From Agapanthus africanus (taxonomy: Eukaryota; Streptophyta; Magnoliopsida; Asparagales; Amaryllidaceae): a DNA stretch of 64,000 nt. The notes under the pieces are model-generated. The model saw only the letters and a list, made by a program, of their open reading frames with translations. It was not told the DNA's origin and searched no databases. Of the stretch, positions 41,901-56,900 are shown in pieces. A program made the position numbers and the translations under genes. The stretch's first letter is position 1. Each line of letters opens with the position of its first letter. The stretch spans positions 319,395,595 to 319,459,594 of the forward strand of contig JASDDO010000001.1 in assembly GCA_030015575.1 (NCBI GenBank), written 5' to 3'.

Positions 41901-44900
41901 AAATGATGTTCATATGTTGTACTCGGTCAAGCTTTTCTTATCACAAAGATTCTCAATGAAAGATCTAGGCGATGCCTTCTACATCATGGGGATTAAAATC
42001 TATAGAGATAGATCTAAACGGATGTTGGGATTGTCCCAATCCCGGTACATTGACAGCATATTAAAAAGATTTAATATGGAAGATTCCAAACGTGGGAATT
42101 TACCCACAATATCAGGTATCACTCTCTCCAAAGAGATGTCTCCCAAGACTGATTTGGAAAGGGCTCGCATGCAGGGGATACCCTATGTTTGGCAGTAGGC
42201 TCTATCATGTGCGATGTTACGTATCAGACCCGATGTAGCATACTCACTGTGTAGTGAGTAGGTATCAAGCTGATCTTGGAGAGAATCACTGGACAGCTGT
42301 GAAGAACATTCTTAAGTACTTGAGAAAGACTAAAGAAATGTTCTTGGTGTATGGTAACGGTGAATTCCAAGTGGAGTCCTTTACCGATTCGAGCTTCCAA
42401 AGTAATAAGGACGACTCTAAATTGGTCTCGGGTTTTGTCTCCACCCTCAATGGAGAGACGGTTTGTTGGAAAAGTTCCAAACAAGAAACCGTGGCAGACT
42501 CGACGATGGAGGCTGAATATATCGCTGCCAACGATGCTGCCAAAGAGGCTGTCTGAATGAAGAAGTTCATAACTGAACTTGGAGTGGTTCCATCCATCGA
42601 GCATCCAATACCCTTGTATTGTGATAACAATGGAGCTGTGGTTTTGGCCAAGGAACCTAGCTCCCATCGGCGATCCAGACATATTCTGAGGCGGTATCAC
42701 CTGATCCGGAAGATAGTTGATCGACGGGAGATCGAGATCAGGAGAGTTGACACGTAGAATAATACGGCGGATCCACTCACGAAGGTCATACCCCAGATAC
42801 AATTTGAGACTCTTCGGGATGTTGGATATGAGATACTACAACAACTGGCCTTAGTGCAAGTGGAAGATTGTTAGTTATATGTATGCCCTAGAGACCATTA
42901 TTATACATGATTGTATATTATAGTGGATGCTTGGACATATATAGAGAAAACTTTCTTGCTCGACATGATAGTATGCTATCTGGTTGCTCTTTTTCTTAAC
43001 ATGTAGACTTGTATTGTGATATTGTCTTGCTTTCACATGTTGATAAAACCCTTAGGATGTGTACTTGACTACCGGGACTATGATGGAGATCATACTAGTG
43101 GGGCCAGAGTAGTCCATAAGTTCATCCTTTAATTGTTCCTATTCGAAGGTGTATCGAGACGGGCATCGATATTCCATAGTAGACTCGCGTATACGCTTCT
43201 TGACGAATATGATGGGCGATGGATGATCCCACATCCATTGGTATTTGACATCAAAGATGGTATACAGATGCTCAGTGGAGACTGGGTACACTGAACAAGA
43301 CTCGCCGAGAACTCCTAAATGGTATTATACCTAGTGTCAGATAGCAGTTCTCTAGTGACGTTGGTACATGTTAGTCTGTAAACCCGAAATCGTTATAGTC
43401 TTGTGTGATTCCTACTGTGCTTTGATTTCCACCTTATCACGTTCAAGAGAACATGCAAAACGGTGGTTTTTAGGTACAGTCCCGTGTCACATGGAGACAA
43501 TGAGCGATAGGAGAGGATTCGTCTCTTCCGGTATTGGGGGTTGCTGTTGCGCTGTGCTCGATTGGCCATAACAGGAAGTCCCTGGCCATGGCTGATATAA
43601 AGATTTACTGGTAAGTGTTATCAGTAGTTTCTCGACCCGTTATGAGCCTCAAATCGGCATGACTTATCAAGTTACTGGGGTTTGACGTTTACCACCCCTA
43701 AACTAGATATGCGACATATCAGACGAAGTGACCGGACCGTACGGTAGTGTTACTGACAGACTTTGCGGGAGTTTAGACAAACTTGCTTGTTGATGTTCTG
43801 ATCGCTCAATACCCGGATAGCTGTTACGTCCAGCTAGTACCGCTGACGGATTGTGGGTGATTGATATGATCATCACCCACTGCCGGCGTATTGACGAGTC
43901 TTTAGAGTCTTACACAGAGGTTTCCTGGCTTAGGCGAAACGAAGTAGGAGCACATATATGATATGTGCAGGACCGAGATTAATACGTTTATGTGATACCG
44001 TATTCTATTTTCGCAATATGTGATATCGGTCGGTTATATGTGATATAACTGGGTTATCGAATCAAGTGTTGATTCGATAAGTTGATACATATGATATTAT
44101 TCGGTTATATGTGATATGGCCAGATTATTAAATCAAGTGTTGATTTAATAATTTAATGTATAATTATATATGTGATATATTAATTTATATTAACTAATAT
44201 TAGCTCACTTAAGCATTTCTTTTCTCACTTGTGCACATTTAATATATATGTGATATATATTATTGTGTCAAGTTTGTTGATACATGCAACATGGGTGTGT
44301 GAAACTCACACCATGCTTATGATAATGTGGGGTTTATTTATTTAAAATAAATCAAATAATTAGTTGGAAATTAGTCACATGGTTTGAGCTTAGTGGAAGC
44401 TTGTAGAACCATTGACTTAGTCCATTAGTTTTGTTTTACATTAAATATTTATTAACCCAACCATTACCTTAAACCATGGTTAAGTCTCTACAAAAGTTAG
44501 TATGAAATATTATCTCACCCATGGTTGTTATTCTCACATATAACATTCTCCACTTCAACTTCTTCATCTCCTTGAGCTCTCTAGGTTTTTAGAAGGTGAA
44601 GAAAATTAGTGAGAAAAATATTTCTGAAGTGAGCAAAATTTTTAATTCATCAACCTACACTAGATTAGCCATTTAGTTTAGATTGTTTGCTTCACTAATT
44701 CATAATTAGTGAAGAGATAGCTTGAGTTAGTGTCTTCTCGACGTAGATCATTTTCGGCCTCGAAGATTTCAAGCAAGTTTGTTCATTTCACCTTGAGTGG
44801 TCTTACTAGAGTCCGAGAGATCACTACTTAGAGCGAAGGGACTACTACACGGAGCTTTTGAAGTGAAGGATCGGTCTACAAAGGTTGTATTCCTTGTTCA

Positions 44901-47900
44901 CTTTGTATGTAAAGTTGTTTACATGCTTGTTTATCCTAATTCTCTAGTTAAGATTCTATGTTACGGTTCTTTAGCGTGCCAAATTTTTGAAAACGGCATG
45001 GTTGATGCCTCCCGAAACCTTGTGGTTGTGCTAGGGAACCCTACAGATGATGTGTCATCTTCTAGAAGGTATTTTGTATAAATACAAAATACTTTCTACC
45101 GTATATGCATACCCGTATTCGTACCAAAATACGAATACCCAAGAGATAGAATAATACCACTAAAACAATACTAGTATTAAATCAATATCTGATTTAATGA
45201 ACCGGCTTAATTCTAAGCCCGCCAGTATTTATCAACCGTCCGATTGAAAATCTGGATAACACTAGAATATACATATCAAAATATGTACACGTTGTATAAA
45301 CATACGGCCACCACATCATTTCGTCTAAATCAGATAAACCATCGGTGTTGGACTCTAAAGACTCGACAGTACGGTGGCAATGGGTTTAACCACAAGCACG
45401 TCAGCGGCACTAACTGTACATTACGGCTATCCAGGTACCTGTCGAACAAAAGGCCGACGAGCAAGCTCATTCGGACCCGTATTAAGCCTATCCGTGACAA
45501 TTTTCGTACAGTCTGGTCTCTTCGTCTAAGAGTATCGCATACCGGGTCTAGGGGGTGGTAAACGTCAGACCCCTAATAACCTGATAAGTCGTGTCGATTT
45601 GGCTCAGGACCAATCCGAGAAACTACTGATCTAACCATCAGTAAATCTCAATTGCCTTGGTCAAGATGTTGTGGTTCTGGCTAACCGGACACGGTGCAAT
45701 ATCGACTCCCAATACCGGGAGAGACGAATCCCTGACAATCACGCACTGCCTCCATGTGGCTCAGAACTGTATCCAACGAAAACCTGTTTGCACGACTCAG
45801 TAGAGTCGTGGTAGGGTAGTGGTCAAAGCACAGTGGAAACTCACACGAGACAAATGATGATCTCAGGCCCAAAGACTAACATGTACCCTGTCACTTGAGA
45901 ACAGCTATCTGACGATAGGTATAATACTATCTAGAGGTTCTCGGCGAGTCCGTCCAATGTACTCACCCCCTGCGAGCACCTATATACAATCTTAGATGAT
46001 CACACCAATGGCTGTGAGACCAACCACTGCCCCTTGTCGGGGTCTAGAAACGTATACACGAGTCTATTCTGGAGTATCGATGCTCGGTCTCGATATTCCT
46101 GCGATTTGGGACCTTTAAGGATGTGTTTATGGACTACCCAGCTCTCACAAGTATGATCTCCATCATAACGCTGGTAGTCAAGTAAAATCCTACGGGCTTT
46201 ATCAACATGTAACCGCCATATATTCTATCAAGTATAACATATGCACATGTTAAGATAAAGTCAAACCATAATAGTGTACTACTGTAACGAGTCATTATCA
46301 ATATGTGCAAACAATATAAAGTATCAATAGAAAGAAATACAGATATCAAGGTAAAGACAACTCAAATAATATAGTATATACAACTGAGAAAGATTGTCAT
46401 GTACATATATATCCCTAACATCCTAAACAGTACATGCCTCTATGGCATACATATCCAACAACAAGGTCAGGCCAATTAATCAACAAGTTGGGTCGGGTAG
46501 GATTAGTGATGGGTTGTGGGCTTTTAAACTACTTGAAAATTCAAATTTTAAACAAATAACCGATTAATCAATGAATAATATACTGTATAATCCAAATAAT
46601 CCGATTAATACCCGAATAACCGGTTTGTCCGCATAATGGACCGAATAATGGATTATCTAATCGTTTTGCTACCGAGTATGACTATTCGGCCGTGAAATCC
46701 ATTTTTTCAACACTGATTTCGTCAACCTAATACTTTTGAAGGATTCATAACGTCACAGCGTTCGTGTGGTATTTGTGTCCTGGATCCATTATTGATTCCA
46801 TAATCCATACTTCCCAGGGAGGATATAACGGTTATTAATTTAACATTTGAGCTGGCCCTCAATAAAGCTTAATGGAGAAAAAAGGATTCATGTATAATGG
46901 ATGGGATAAAGGCTCTGTTGGTTTTTGAGCTTCAAAATGAGAGTCAACGCATATTCAAAAGAAATAGTCCTATCATAAGGATAACAAGAGATGTTTCCTA
47001 TCCCATAGCCCAAATGCAGGGTCCATGCAAGCTGTTTCCGCAACCTTTATTACTAGGCAGCTGTAATCACAAAAGTCTGTTTTACTGCAGATTCGTTTGC
47101 AGCACACTTCTGATTTGCATGTTGTTTGTATCATTCCCCATTCCATCAAACATGAACTTACTTGGAATTAGGGCGGGTGTGGAATTTGGGGAAAAGAAAT
47201 TGTTAGTCCAAGGGAGAAAGTATCATAATTAACAGAATTTTCAAAATGGTTAACAATGAAAATTTCAATATAGAATCCAGAACGGAAACCATAAAAATAT
47301 TTTTCAAATTACTCATATCAGAATTAGGATCCTATGAACAGTTAAACACATCAATTGTGAAGATCGTCTGCAGATGATTTGCCTATAGATCAGTAAATCC
47401 ACAAGAACTATGCCACAAAGACAACATTACATATTAAATGCAAACAGCATAGGACAATAACATCAAGCTTTAGTGCATTTTTAAGGGGTTTTTTAAGTGC
47501 AAGAGAGAAAGGAGACAGGAATAAAGGGGATATTTTTTAAGCTTTCTGTGGTTGTGGATTAGTAGATGGGTTGGAAGTAAGGTTGGGTGGGGAAAGGAGG
47601 ATTATAGTTATTGTAAGGAGGGAACAGTGAACCCCAAATCGAGAAAAGGCCTGGTTGCGGTGAGTGAGCTTGAGGAGGAAACAAATAGCCCCTAATTGAC
47701 AACCAGGATGTTACGCACAGGAGTTGTTTGATCTATCATAGAACCTGGTAGAATATTTATGCATCCAAGACTTAGGCACAGAACAAGGCAGAGAATTGAT
47801 GTTCCCCATCCTTTTATTTTATACCTATAACTGCCTGAACATTAAATAAATATTCTTGAGTTTGTTTCGCTCACTTATTATTGAGCAAAAGTTATATCAT

Positions 47901-50900
47901 GTCCTCAAGTAATATAAAGAAGGAAAATTAGTGCGGCATGCATATGCACTGGTAAACTTCCATTGCCGCGCTTAAAGGACCAATCCAAGAACAAAAAATC
48001 ATCATCTTACACCCAAAGGGGTGGGAGAGTTGGTAAGGAATGATAATTGTAAAAAGGTCACAAATTCGAGGTATGTATGAAGCTTGAAGGAATTAATTTC
48101 ACCGTCATATAATTTTTTTAATTTTATTTTTTGGGTGGGGGAGGGGGGTCATGATGTACAGCATTAAATGAAGAGATCACGAATAGTACCTTATCAAAGA
48201 CGGGTATTATGTGTTTGTTGAAATAATTGAGGAACTTGCTGCATGATGCACCTCTCTGGATAAATATGTCAATATCAGACGATGAACACAATGATGCTAC
48301 TATTCTCAGATATGACACGATAAAAACTTCAATAGGCATCCAACCAAAAAACATACCATGAAAAATGGAAGAGCCATGTACATACATGAAGTTAATCTGT
48401 CAATATGATCCATATCAGCAACCTGCAGAATTGATTATTAGTACACAGTTTTAGCCTACAGATTAAGAAATAGAACTTTGGTAGAATAGTGTATAGTGAT
48501 AACTGTAACTGCCCAATAACGAGGAAATGAGAATAGAAGCCTACAAGCCATCATTTTACATCACAGCATTGTCTTAAAACTCAAATCCCTCTCTCTAGAC
48601 TATAACCTTCATTGTTCCTCAAAATTTTACAGTTACAGCAGATAAAGACACAAGTGAAGAGGGGGAAACCCAGCTATATTACACAAAAGCTTTAGTAGTC
48701 TTCCAACTGTCTTGACAAAAAATGTTGAGATATAACTTGTATGAAATGAATGTGTTAGTAATTGACGACCAAACTGTACATTATTTTATAATCATGGAAA
48801 AAATCCAATGGTGGGAAAAGAATGACATATAAGAGCAAGCTAATGAGAGAGAGAAAGCAATTTAATCTAACTAAAGACAAGGATAAAAGTGGAGGTGACT
48901 TTATATAGTAGTGAAGCTTGTTCAAAGTTTACAGAAATAATAGAAACTTAAGTTCACAGATATATAGTGCAATATGTCACGTCCAAACTGAATATCCTAC
49001 CATCAAAAGTGAAGATTTTAACAATAGGCAGCAGTAATCGTTTGCACTCATGTAGATTAGTTCTTGGTGGATTTTGGTAACTGGGTCTACTATGCTATAT
49101 GAATTAGCTAAAATTAGGTGAGGACGGTTGGGTCAAAAAACTTGTTGCTATTTATGAAGCACACATAGATATGAGACACACAACACTGACAGACATAGAA
49201 ATTTGTAAGAAGGGCACCAGGGTACTGTGTGCATATGTATAGAGACAGGAGAGAAGAGAAGGAAATGGACCCATTCTCAAGGTTTTAGAGTCGAATCTTC
49301 CCATAATTTTATTTATAGGATAAAAAACAACTTTGAGCTGAATCACTTGATATTATTCGTTGTGCATTTTAATGTATAAATGATAAAGTAGCATACAAAT
49401 TACACAGACCAACAAAAAAAACTAAACCAATGATTGTTCTCAGATAAGTAATAAACATCATCCATCAAATAATTCAACATATATTGACTACATGAAGATT
49501 AAAAAAAAGATGATTAAGAAAAAGTATCATGGCCTATTTATTGCCGAATGCGACTCAAACATCTCCGGCACAGTGACAATACAAGTACTTGAAAGGAACT
49601 TGATGGTTATATCTTCACACGGATAAGGCACCTTTTTTAAGTATTAGTGCTTCATGAGTATTAAGTATTAGTCAAGGTTGGGAAGGGATTGATTAATTTG
49701 GGTGAGCAAGGTGTGATTGCAAGCTTACATCATCTCCAGTGTGGAATAGCCAATCACTGGACCAATTTCCACACATATAAAGAAAGTAGATTTACAAATG
49801 ATGTGATCAAGCATAGCAGGTAACTACTATGGATAACTCTTCAGGATGTCATGGAAAAAAGAATAAAAAGGCAGAAGATAATTTTCTTCACAAGTCTGTC
49901 TAACGAAACTTTCAGTCAGTATTTAAATTGTCATCGGAGGTGGACCATTAAAATCAGTTCGTAGCTCTGTATGCAGGCTGTTAACGTTCAAGGACAACTT
50001 CAAATTCATCATCTATAAAGACAGTAACTTACATTAAATTGAGCATCAAGGTCAGCCTGTGCTTCAATTATCTCAATTAATTCCTGAATACGCTCTGCAG
50101 AAGCACCATCCCCAAATATGCTAAAACTCTTCAAGAAGTCCATGAACAACTTAAATTCAGCACCAGTAACATCCTGCAAACTCTGAAACACAAGGCACTA
50201 AATTTGTCAAAACCTCTTTGAGATTTTTACTGAATGAACAAAAATAAAAGGTGTTATCCCTCATTATCCATTTGTGATTATAACTTTATGAACATGCATC
50301 AGAATATTAAGTTACGAGTAAAAAAACAAAATACAAGCAGATAAATAAACCCTTACTTTCTTCACCAAATCAGTGACAAATCTTTCCATTTCGGCTTGGG
50401 GCTTCAACAGCTCAGGTTTCAAAGGAAACACCTACAAAAAATGATTGCAAATCAATGTTTTATGAGAATATGCTACAAATAGGACCAACCAATTTATATG
50501 GTGCTACCTTGTCCTTGAGAAAACAGATAACCTTTTCACGGATATTTTCCATGCCCATCTCGACATGCTTGAGCAAAGCTGTTAAAGAAGCTGCATGAAT
50601 CAAAATTGCTAGTAAGATATATAGGAAACATGAATAGTTTAATGCAAGGTGGAAATGATTTTTTTTTAAAACCTCACTGGTTGCACTACATTAGCCCCAA
50701 ACAAAAATCCAATTCGATCAAATTGAGCATAACCAGACCCACGAGAAGTACTCAAAATAAGCAAATTTACTCAAGTCCAGAGAGCACTAAAACAAGAAAA
50801 AGAATGATACAGGCAACATATATGAAAGCTGAAGACAATGGGAACAAATCTAATATAGTAAGACATCTCGAAAGATATAATACATTCTTAATGTGGAAAT

Positions 50901-53900
50901 GCTAACTTAGAAGAAGTGTGTGTGTGTGTGTGTGTATGCTTTTTCGAATAAACCAAGATATCAAATATATGAATATTCATATCGAATTTGAGATGGTCAT
51001 AGTTGTTAATATCTTACGATACGGTACGATATGAAAGGTATTTGATACATATCGGCCCTCCGTATCAGAAAATCTATCGTATCTACGATATACAATACAT
51101 ATCGTACAATATGATACAATATATGATATGAACGATACAATATTTAAAGACCCCATTTATTATTAGATCATGCCTAGATCTCTCCGGTTGGATTTAAAGA
51201 CCTTAAAAATATAAAATATCTTATCTCTAAAGTCCTAACTAATTCGAGCAGCAAAACGCAAGACCTTAGAAACTCTCATCCCGTCCTCGCGTGCACTCAC
51301 AAAGATGAAATATATTAGAAATTAGGACTAAGACTCAATACCTTAGTTTATATTCATTAGAACTTGCAACTAGAAATAAGACAAAAAAAAGAGAGAACAA
51401 AACGATAGGCATATCCAGTGTTGAAAAAACGGAATATTCGGATTCGGTGGCAAAACGAATAAACACTGCAATATTCAGTCAAATATGCAGCCAAACCAAG
51501 TATTCGTCACACAAACCGTATATTCGGATGAATAACACGAATAATCGGCCAAATTGGGCCAAAACGAAAAACCCATAACTAAAAAATCAAGTGTGGTATT
51601 GTCAACTTAACTAAAAAACAAGTGAGACCCACACTTATTATTTCACAAACACTTTCTTCTTATTCTTCTTTCTCAACCAAGATTCGAACCAACAATCTTC
51701 TCATTTAGTTTGAACGTCTTATCATTTGGCCACGGGTATATTAGTTTTCTATATTTTTATATTTTTTGAATTTTTTATATGTAATATTTATATGAAAATA
51801 TTGATGGCCGTATAATTTGAATAAACCGAACATTCACCGAATTAACCGAATATTCTTTAATCGCCGGCCAACCGAACAAACTCCGAATCCATTCTTTACA
51901 ACATTAGGCATATCATCTGATTTGTTTATCGAATAAGGAATCCAATGATGAATTACAGAAAAAGAAGGTCGTTGCTTACCGGAAGACGCTTCTTTGATGG
52001 ATGCTCATGAATAATTTGAAGTTGATGGAGGACCAAAATGGTATGAAAAGAAGAAATAAGGTATAATGATATTATATTTACTTGTTAATTTTGTTTAAAA
52101 TTTTAAAATTCTTTTTTAACCAATTTTTTATAGGATCTTAAAATTTTGAATGTTATTCCAAAAAAACCTGCAAAGAAAAAAAGTCCGTAGAATACAGAAA
52201 CGATGATGAAGAAGATGAGAACATACTCATCGACGATGATGATTGATGATGAATTGATAAGAGACTATTGATTAATCGGTAGTTTCGTTTTGTTATTTTT
52301 TGAAAGATTTTAGTTTATGATGTGTGAACTTTATGATGTGTGAACTTAGTTAGAACATGTTGCTACTTGTGAAACTTGTCTATGTCATGTGGGTTATATC
52401 TTTCGACTATAGCATTATTTTGCTTGATTATCTAATTAACTTATAAGTTATGAGTGTTCAATAACTTATGTTGTTTCGCTTATTTTTTTGTTTGATCTTT
52501 ACATATATTGTGTCGGTTGTGTGACTAGAGATATACTACTTTTTATAATTGTTTTAATAGCTTAAATGCAACAAACTCCCTTATGGAATCAGTTTGTAGC
52601 AGATAACTACCCTATAGTTTATAAATTGCATATAACTACCTTATCTAACGAATTGAAGTCAACACCGTTAATCCATGGGTAAAAAGATAATTTTACCCTC
52701 AATAATTTTCCTAAGAAAACAATAAAAAATTTAAACACTAAGAGAGCGATGATGATGATAAAAGGAAAGTGATGATGATGATGATGAAAGTGGTGTTAGA
52801 AGGGAGGATGATCATGATGATGACAGAGATGGTGGTGAAAGGGCGTGGTGACGATTTTAGGGGAAGTCGAGGAAGGGGGTGATGGAGAGGATGATGATGG
52901 AGGCAGTGGTTGCGGGAAGGAGGTCATGGATGGAAAGGATGATGATGGTGGTGGCGGTAGCGATGATTTTGAGGAAGGTCGAGTCGAGGAAGGGGTTGAT
53001 GATAGTGGTGGTGGTGGAGGCGAAAGGTGGTGGTGGAGGATGTGGCGGTGGAGGGGTTGATGATGGTGGAGGGTTTGATGGTGGTGGTGGTGGTAACGGT
53101 GATTTTGAGGGACATCGGGGAAAGGGTGGTGGAGGGGTTGATGGTTGTGGTGGAGGTGATTGTATCGGTGATTTGGGGAGAGGTCGAGGAAGGGGTGGAG
53201 GGGTTGATAATGATGGTGGTGGTGGAGGTGGCGGCAACGTAGGAAGTCAAGGATGGGACCGATGGTGGTGGTGAAGGGGGATTGATGAAGATGAGGGTAT
53301 TTTGAGAATGGTTGGATTTTTGTGATGATGTGGCAGTTAATACTAACGTGGCAATGATGTGGACCATTAATACTAACAGGCACCATTAAAAAAGATAGTT
53401 ATCTGCTTTTTTAAAAATATAGTGCAATTGTCTGCCACGGGCTGAACTCATAAGGGAGTTTATTGCATTTAAGCCTTTTTTGATATAGCGTTCCATGTTA
53501 CTAATTTAATCATATAATTGTAAAAATTATAGTTATATACTTAATTACTTAGTTATTATATAAGTGATTATCATATCTTACGATATACGATACAATACAG
53601 AAGTACAAACGATATACGATTCATATCATGATTTGACAACTTTGAAGATGGTAAGCATGCTACATGGAGAACCTTGAAGAGTATTCCTTTCCTGTATTTT
53701 CAAAGCAACAAGGATTATTTCCTCACAGCTAAATAATTGTCAAACTTTCACAACATCCCTAATGCCCTACTCTTATCTCAAGATCTTTGCGGCATGGAAT
53801 TTAACACCAAATGATTAAGAAGCAACAAGTTTTATGTTGAAGTCATTAGAATGACTAAAACCATGGTCATAATCTGATCCATAAGTGGGTAAACAAATAA

Positions 53901-56900
53901 GTAAATGAGGCAATAAAGTAGCACTAAAAATGATAAGTTGTGATACAGACACTTGTTTACCAAGAGATCATATCTCATGTGGCACACTCCTGAAACATGT
54001 TCTACACTTTTCAAAAATACCCTATGTTTATAATATATTTTGTAATTTTAAATGCTTCTAGACTCAATTTCTACACACATTTCATATTAAATACACATAA
54101 TGGCATAGAAATATGTATTTTACTTTTACTTTTGTTTAAAGACTACTTTAATGGAGAAAATACACTAATAGAGAAAAACGCATCAGAAGGTATTCACTTG
54201 GATTAAACAATAAAAAGTATCTCTTGATACAATCAGTAAGAAAATTAAGCAATTTTATACAATGTTGTGCCTAAGACTATTCCTTGTCAAATATATAAAA
54301 ATTGGCTTAAACTTGGGTAAGAAATTACCAGAAAATTTGTAATCTCTTTTAAAAACCACCTGACTAACCGTCAACGTTTAACGATGTTAATTCTGTATAT
54401 TGAATGACCTTTTGGCCTTTTAATATTACGATTAATTAAATTAAATAATGAATAACTATTTATTAACAATTTTTGATAAAATTTAATTAACATTAGCTCT
54501 TGGAGGTGGCCAGCAACGGGTGTGGTCGGCAGGGTCGAAGAAGATAGCCAGCGGTGGCAATAGAACAAAGGCGGTAATGGAGGGAATGTTGGTTTCGGGT
54601 TGGAGTTAGCTTAAGGTTTGGTAAAGGAGAGGACGGTGGAGATGGAGGACGCAAATGGGAGGTGGTCGAGGCCGGTCAAGGTGGAGGAGAAGAAAATGGA
54701 GGAGAAAGGATGGAAATTGGGAGGGAATGGAGGAAGATGAAAGTTGGGGGGCAAAACAGTTGGGGGCAATGGTGTTAGGAGCCAAGATGGGGCATGACTG
54801 AGATAGGGGCGAAGGGAATAGTGGAGGGTTGGGTTAGATTAGGATTAAAATTAGGGTTTTGTGAAAAAACAAGAAGATGAAGAAGCTAAGTTAAGGATTT
54901 AGTGTAAGGAAGAGGATGAAGACGAAGATGAAGACGATGATGAGGGCGAGGGCGGCGTGTGGTTTCGTGGACGACGCTGACCGTGATGACGGTGTTAGGT
55001 AGAGGGATTAGGTGACGGTTAGGATGAAGACGAAGACGAGCGGATTTTGGGGATTTTTTCATTTTTTGATGATGTGGCAACTTAACTGGTTGTGACGTGG
55101 CACCGTGCGCCGATGTGGCGCCGTTAATCAGCGTAGTTTTCTATATATTATAAACTTTTAGGTAGTTTCTTGCCAAACACTAAAACCTTCATGGAGTTAT
55201 GTAAAAATAAGCCATAAAATATATAATAATAACATTCTCATAAATGTGAACATCAATTACTATAATTAAAACTGTATGCACATCTACACCCATGTGCATG
55301 TGCATGTATATTATATCATTCAAATCGTCGTCATTGTGGTCATCATCATTGCTAATTTGCTATTAATTATAATTATAAAATCAATAGCAATGTTTTAAAT
55401 TTCGGATGTCGGTGTCATGTCGACCTGAAGAATTTGACGTCAGAAATCAAATATCGTGAAATGCCGGGTGGTATTACCAAATGTCAAGTTCTACATTATT
55501 GTAATGTAAAACTCATTTATATACTTATTTTTTTGAAAATTTGTTAAGTTCTTTAGATTTTTAGTTTTATTAAATTTATATTTTTGCTCAATAGCTTAAT
55601 GGTAAAACGGTAATCTACTAAACGAATAATCGTAGGTTTGAATCCTACTTGAAACGAGAGCTAGATGAAAAGAGATGAAACAAGGTTCCTGCAAAGTAAA
55701 CTGGTCCGAATGAACCGGGTTACTTACAAAACCCAAAAAAAAAAGTACCCTAAAAATTTTCCTCACGACGGTAAATGTTGGCCAACATCACGACATTTCG
55801 GCCGAAATCACACAATGTCAAATGATATTTTACCAAATATCGTTACCCAAAATTTTTTTGCATGTTCATGTCGTTTTTTCCAAAACCGACATTTCGGCGA
55901 TGTCGGCCGACATTTATTGCACTGATCTATAGCCATCTCATTCTATTCATATATGTCCTCTAAGGAAGACAAGGTTATCATGTTCATGTCACATGTTTGT
56001 GTCCATGGAAAGCATAGCATTGGAAACTCAAAATTTAATTTTATTCCAAAATTCATATATTGAAAATCCTCACAAATACATCTCATATTAAATTCATAGA
56101 AATTAATCTGAAAATACACTTTAGTTAGCAAAACAGGGATTAAGCTCAATCGTGTTGGACCATAAATTGATCGGCCTCCAACTCATTAAATAAATTGATC
56201 AATATATTTAACTTGTCTGACATGACATAACATGAAATTTTGTTGTTGAGCTTTAAAATGCCTTTGATCGGGTTTCTATATATTTCATCAATACGTCAAT
56301 TTACATAGCTTGGTGCCTCAAGTTCAAATAGGGGACGCAAATTTCTGTTAAGAACATTTTAGTTAATTCAAAACAAATAAAGTATATAGCACCTTGTTAA
56401 CAAACAAATAATAACTTTGGCTAACAATAAATTGTATTAGAACTAGATGTGGATTGAGAATTTCGGCCAAAACCTTGCGGTTATGACCGTTTAAGATCAG
56501 TTTGTGACAATACCAGTCCAGAATATGAAAAAAAATCAATTTCCACTTATTTCAGTCAAAACAATTCTCTTCCATGAAGTTTCTATGTAAAAGAAGAAAG
56601 TTTAGGGAAAACTTCAACCTTAACATTAAAGGTGATTTAGAAAGAGCAAAATCTGAATACAATATAGTTGAGTCTCAAACTCGACAGTTTCTTGGTTCTC
56701 TCCAAAAAAGAGAGACGAGAGATAAAAAGAGAGGAGACTCGGGTTGAGAGAGAAGTGGAATCCGTGCAATGAAGACCCTAAGAACCATATTTTATTTTGG
56801 CTTATTTACTGATAACTTCCAATATTTTGGGTCATTTTAACAAAATTCCTATTACCTTTGAAATGATCGAGAAACTACCAAATTTAATGGTGACATGTCA

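Larger units (their letters stand above)
36510..45045 (+). mobile_element. Copia-6: 5'-truncated Ty1/copia element
   Basis: No 5' LTR. It begins inside the leader (left limit uncertain, 36350-36515), is interrupted by the solo LTR 36983-39002, resumes at 39008, has a decayed pol and ends in a 3' LTR (42869-45045). Confidence 0.8.
35789..46715. mobile_element. hAT element split by ~10.5 kb of nested insertions
   Basis: Left end CAAGGTTGCAAAA at 35789. The right end, ...TTTTTTCAACACTG at 46715, complements to CAGTGTTGAAAAAA, the TIR also seen at 51416. TSD ATTTCTTC (35781-35788) / ATTTCGTC (46716-46723), 7 of 8 matching. Own sequence is roughly 35789-35905 plus 46461-46715 and contains ATTCGG/CCGAAT subterminal repeats. 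The interior is a MITE, Copia-6 and a reversed LTR. Confidence 0.65.
51000..53640 (+). mobile_element. Candidate hAT remnant hosting two later insertions
   Basis: Both edges carry dense TATCG/CGATA subterminal repeats (51010-51140 and 53575-53625) and inverted ends AGTTGTTAATATC / AGTTGTCAAATCA, with similar flanking GATGGTCA and GATGGTAA. Between the nested hAT and MULE, the stretch 52140-52250 reads like the acidic C-terminal tail of a hAT transposase ([14 protein letters not shown] then stop). Ends and TSD are uncertain. Confidence 0.4.

Noticed and set aside
46897..47232. 111-codon plus-strand ORF in the API5 intron
   Set aside because: No family resemblance and no context supporting a gene.
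52796..53386. Long minus-strand ORF rich in His and Pro
   Set aside because: It comes from GATGATGG/GGTGGT repeats inside element M1, with overlapping ORFs in other frames. No domain is visible.
55574..55650. Functional tRNA gene
   Set aside because: The T-arm is good, but the acceptor and anticodon stems do not pair properly and it sits inside a hAT element. Treated as tRNA-like only.
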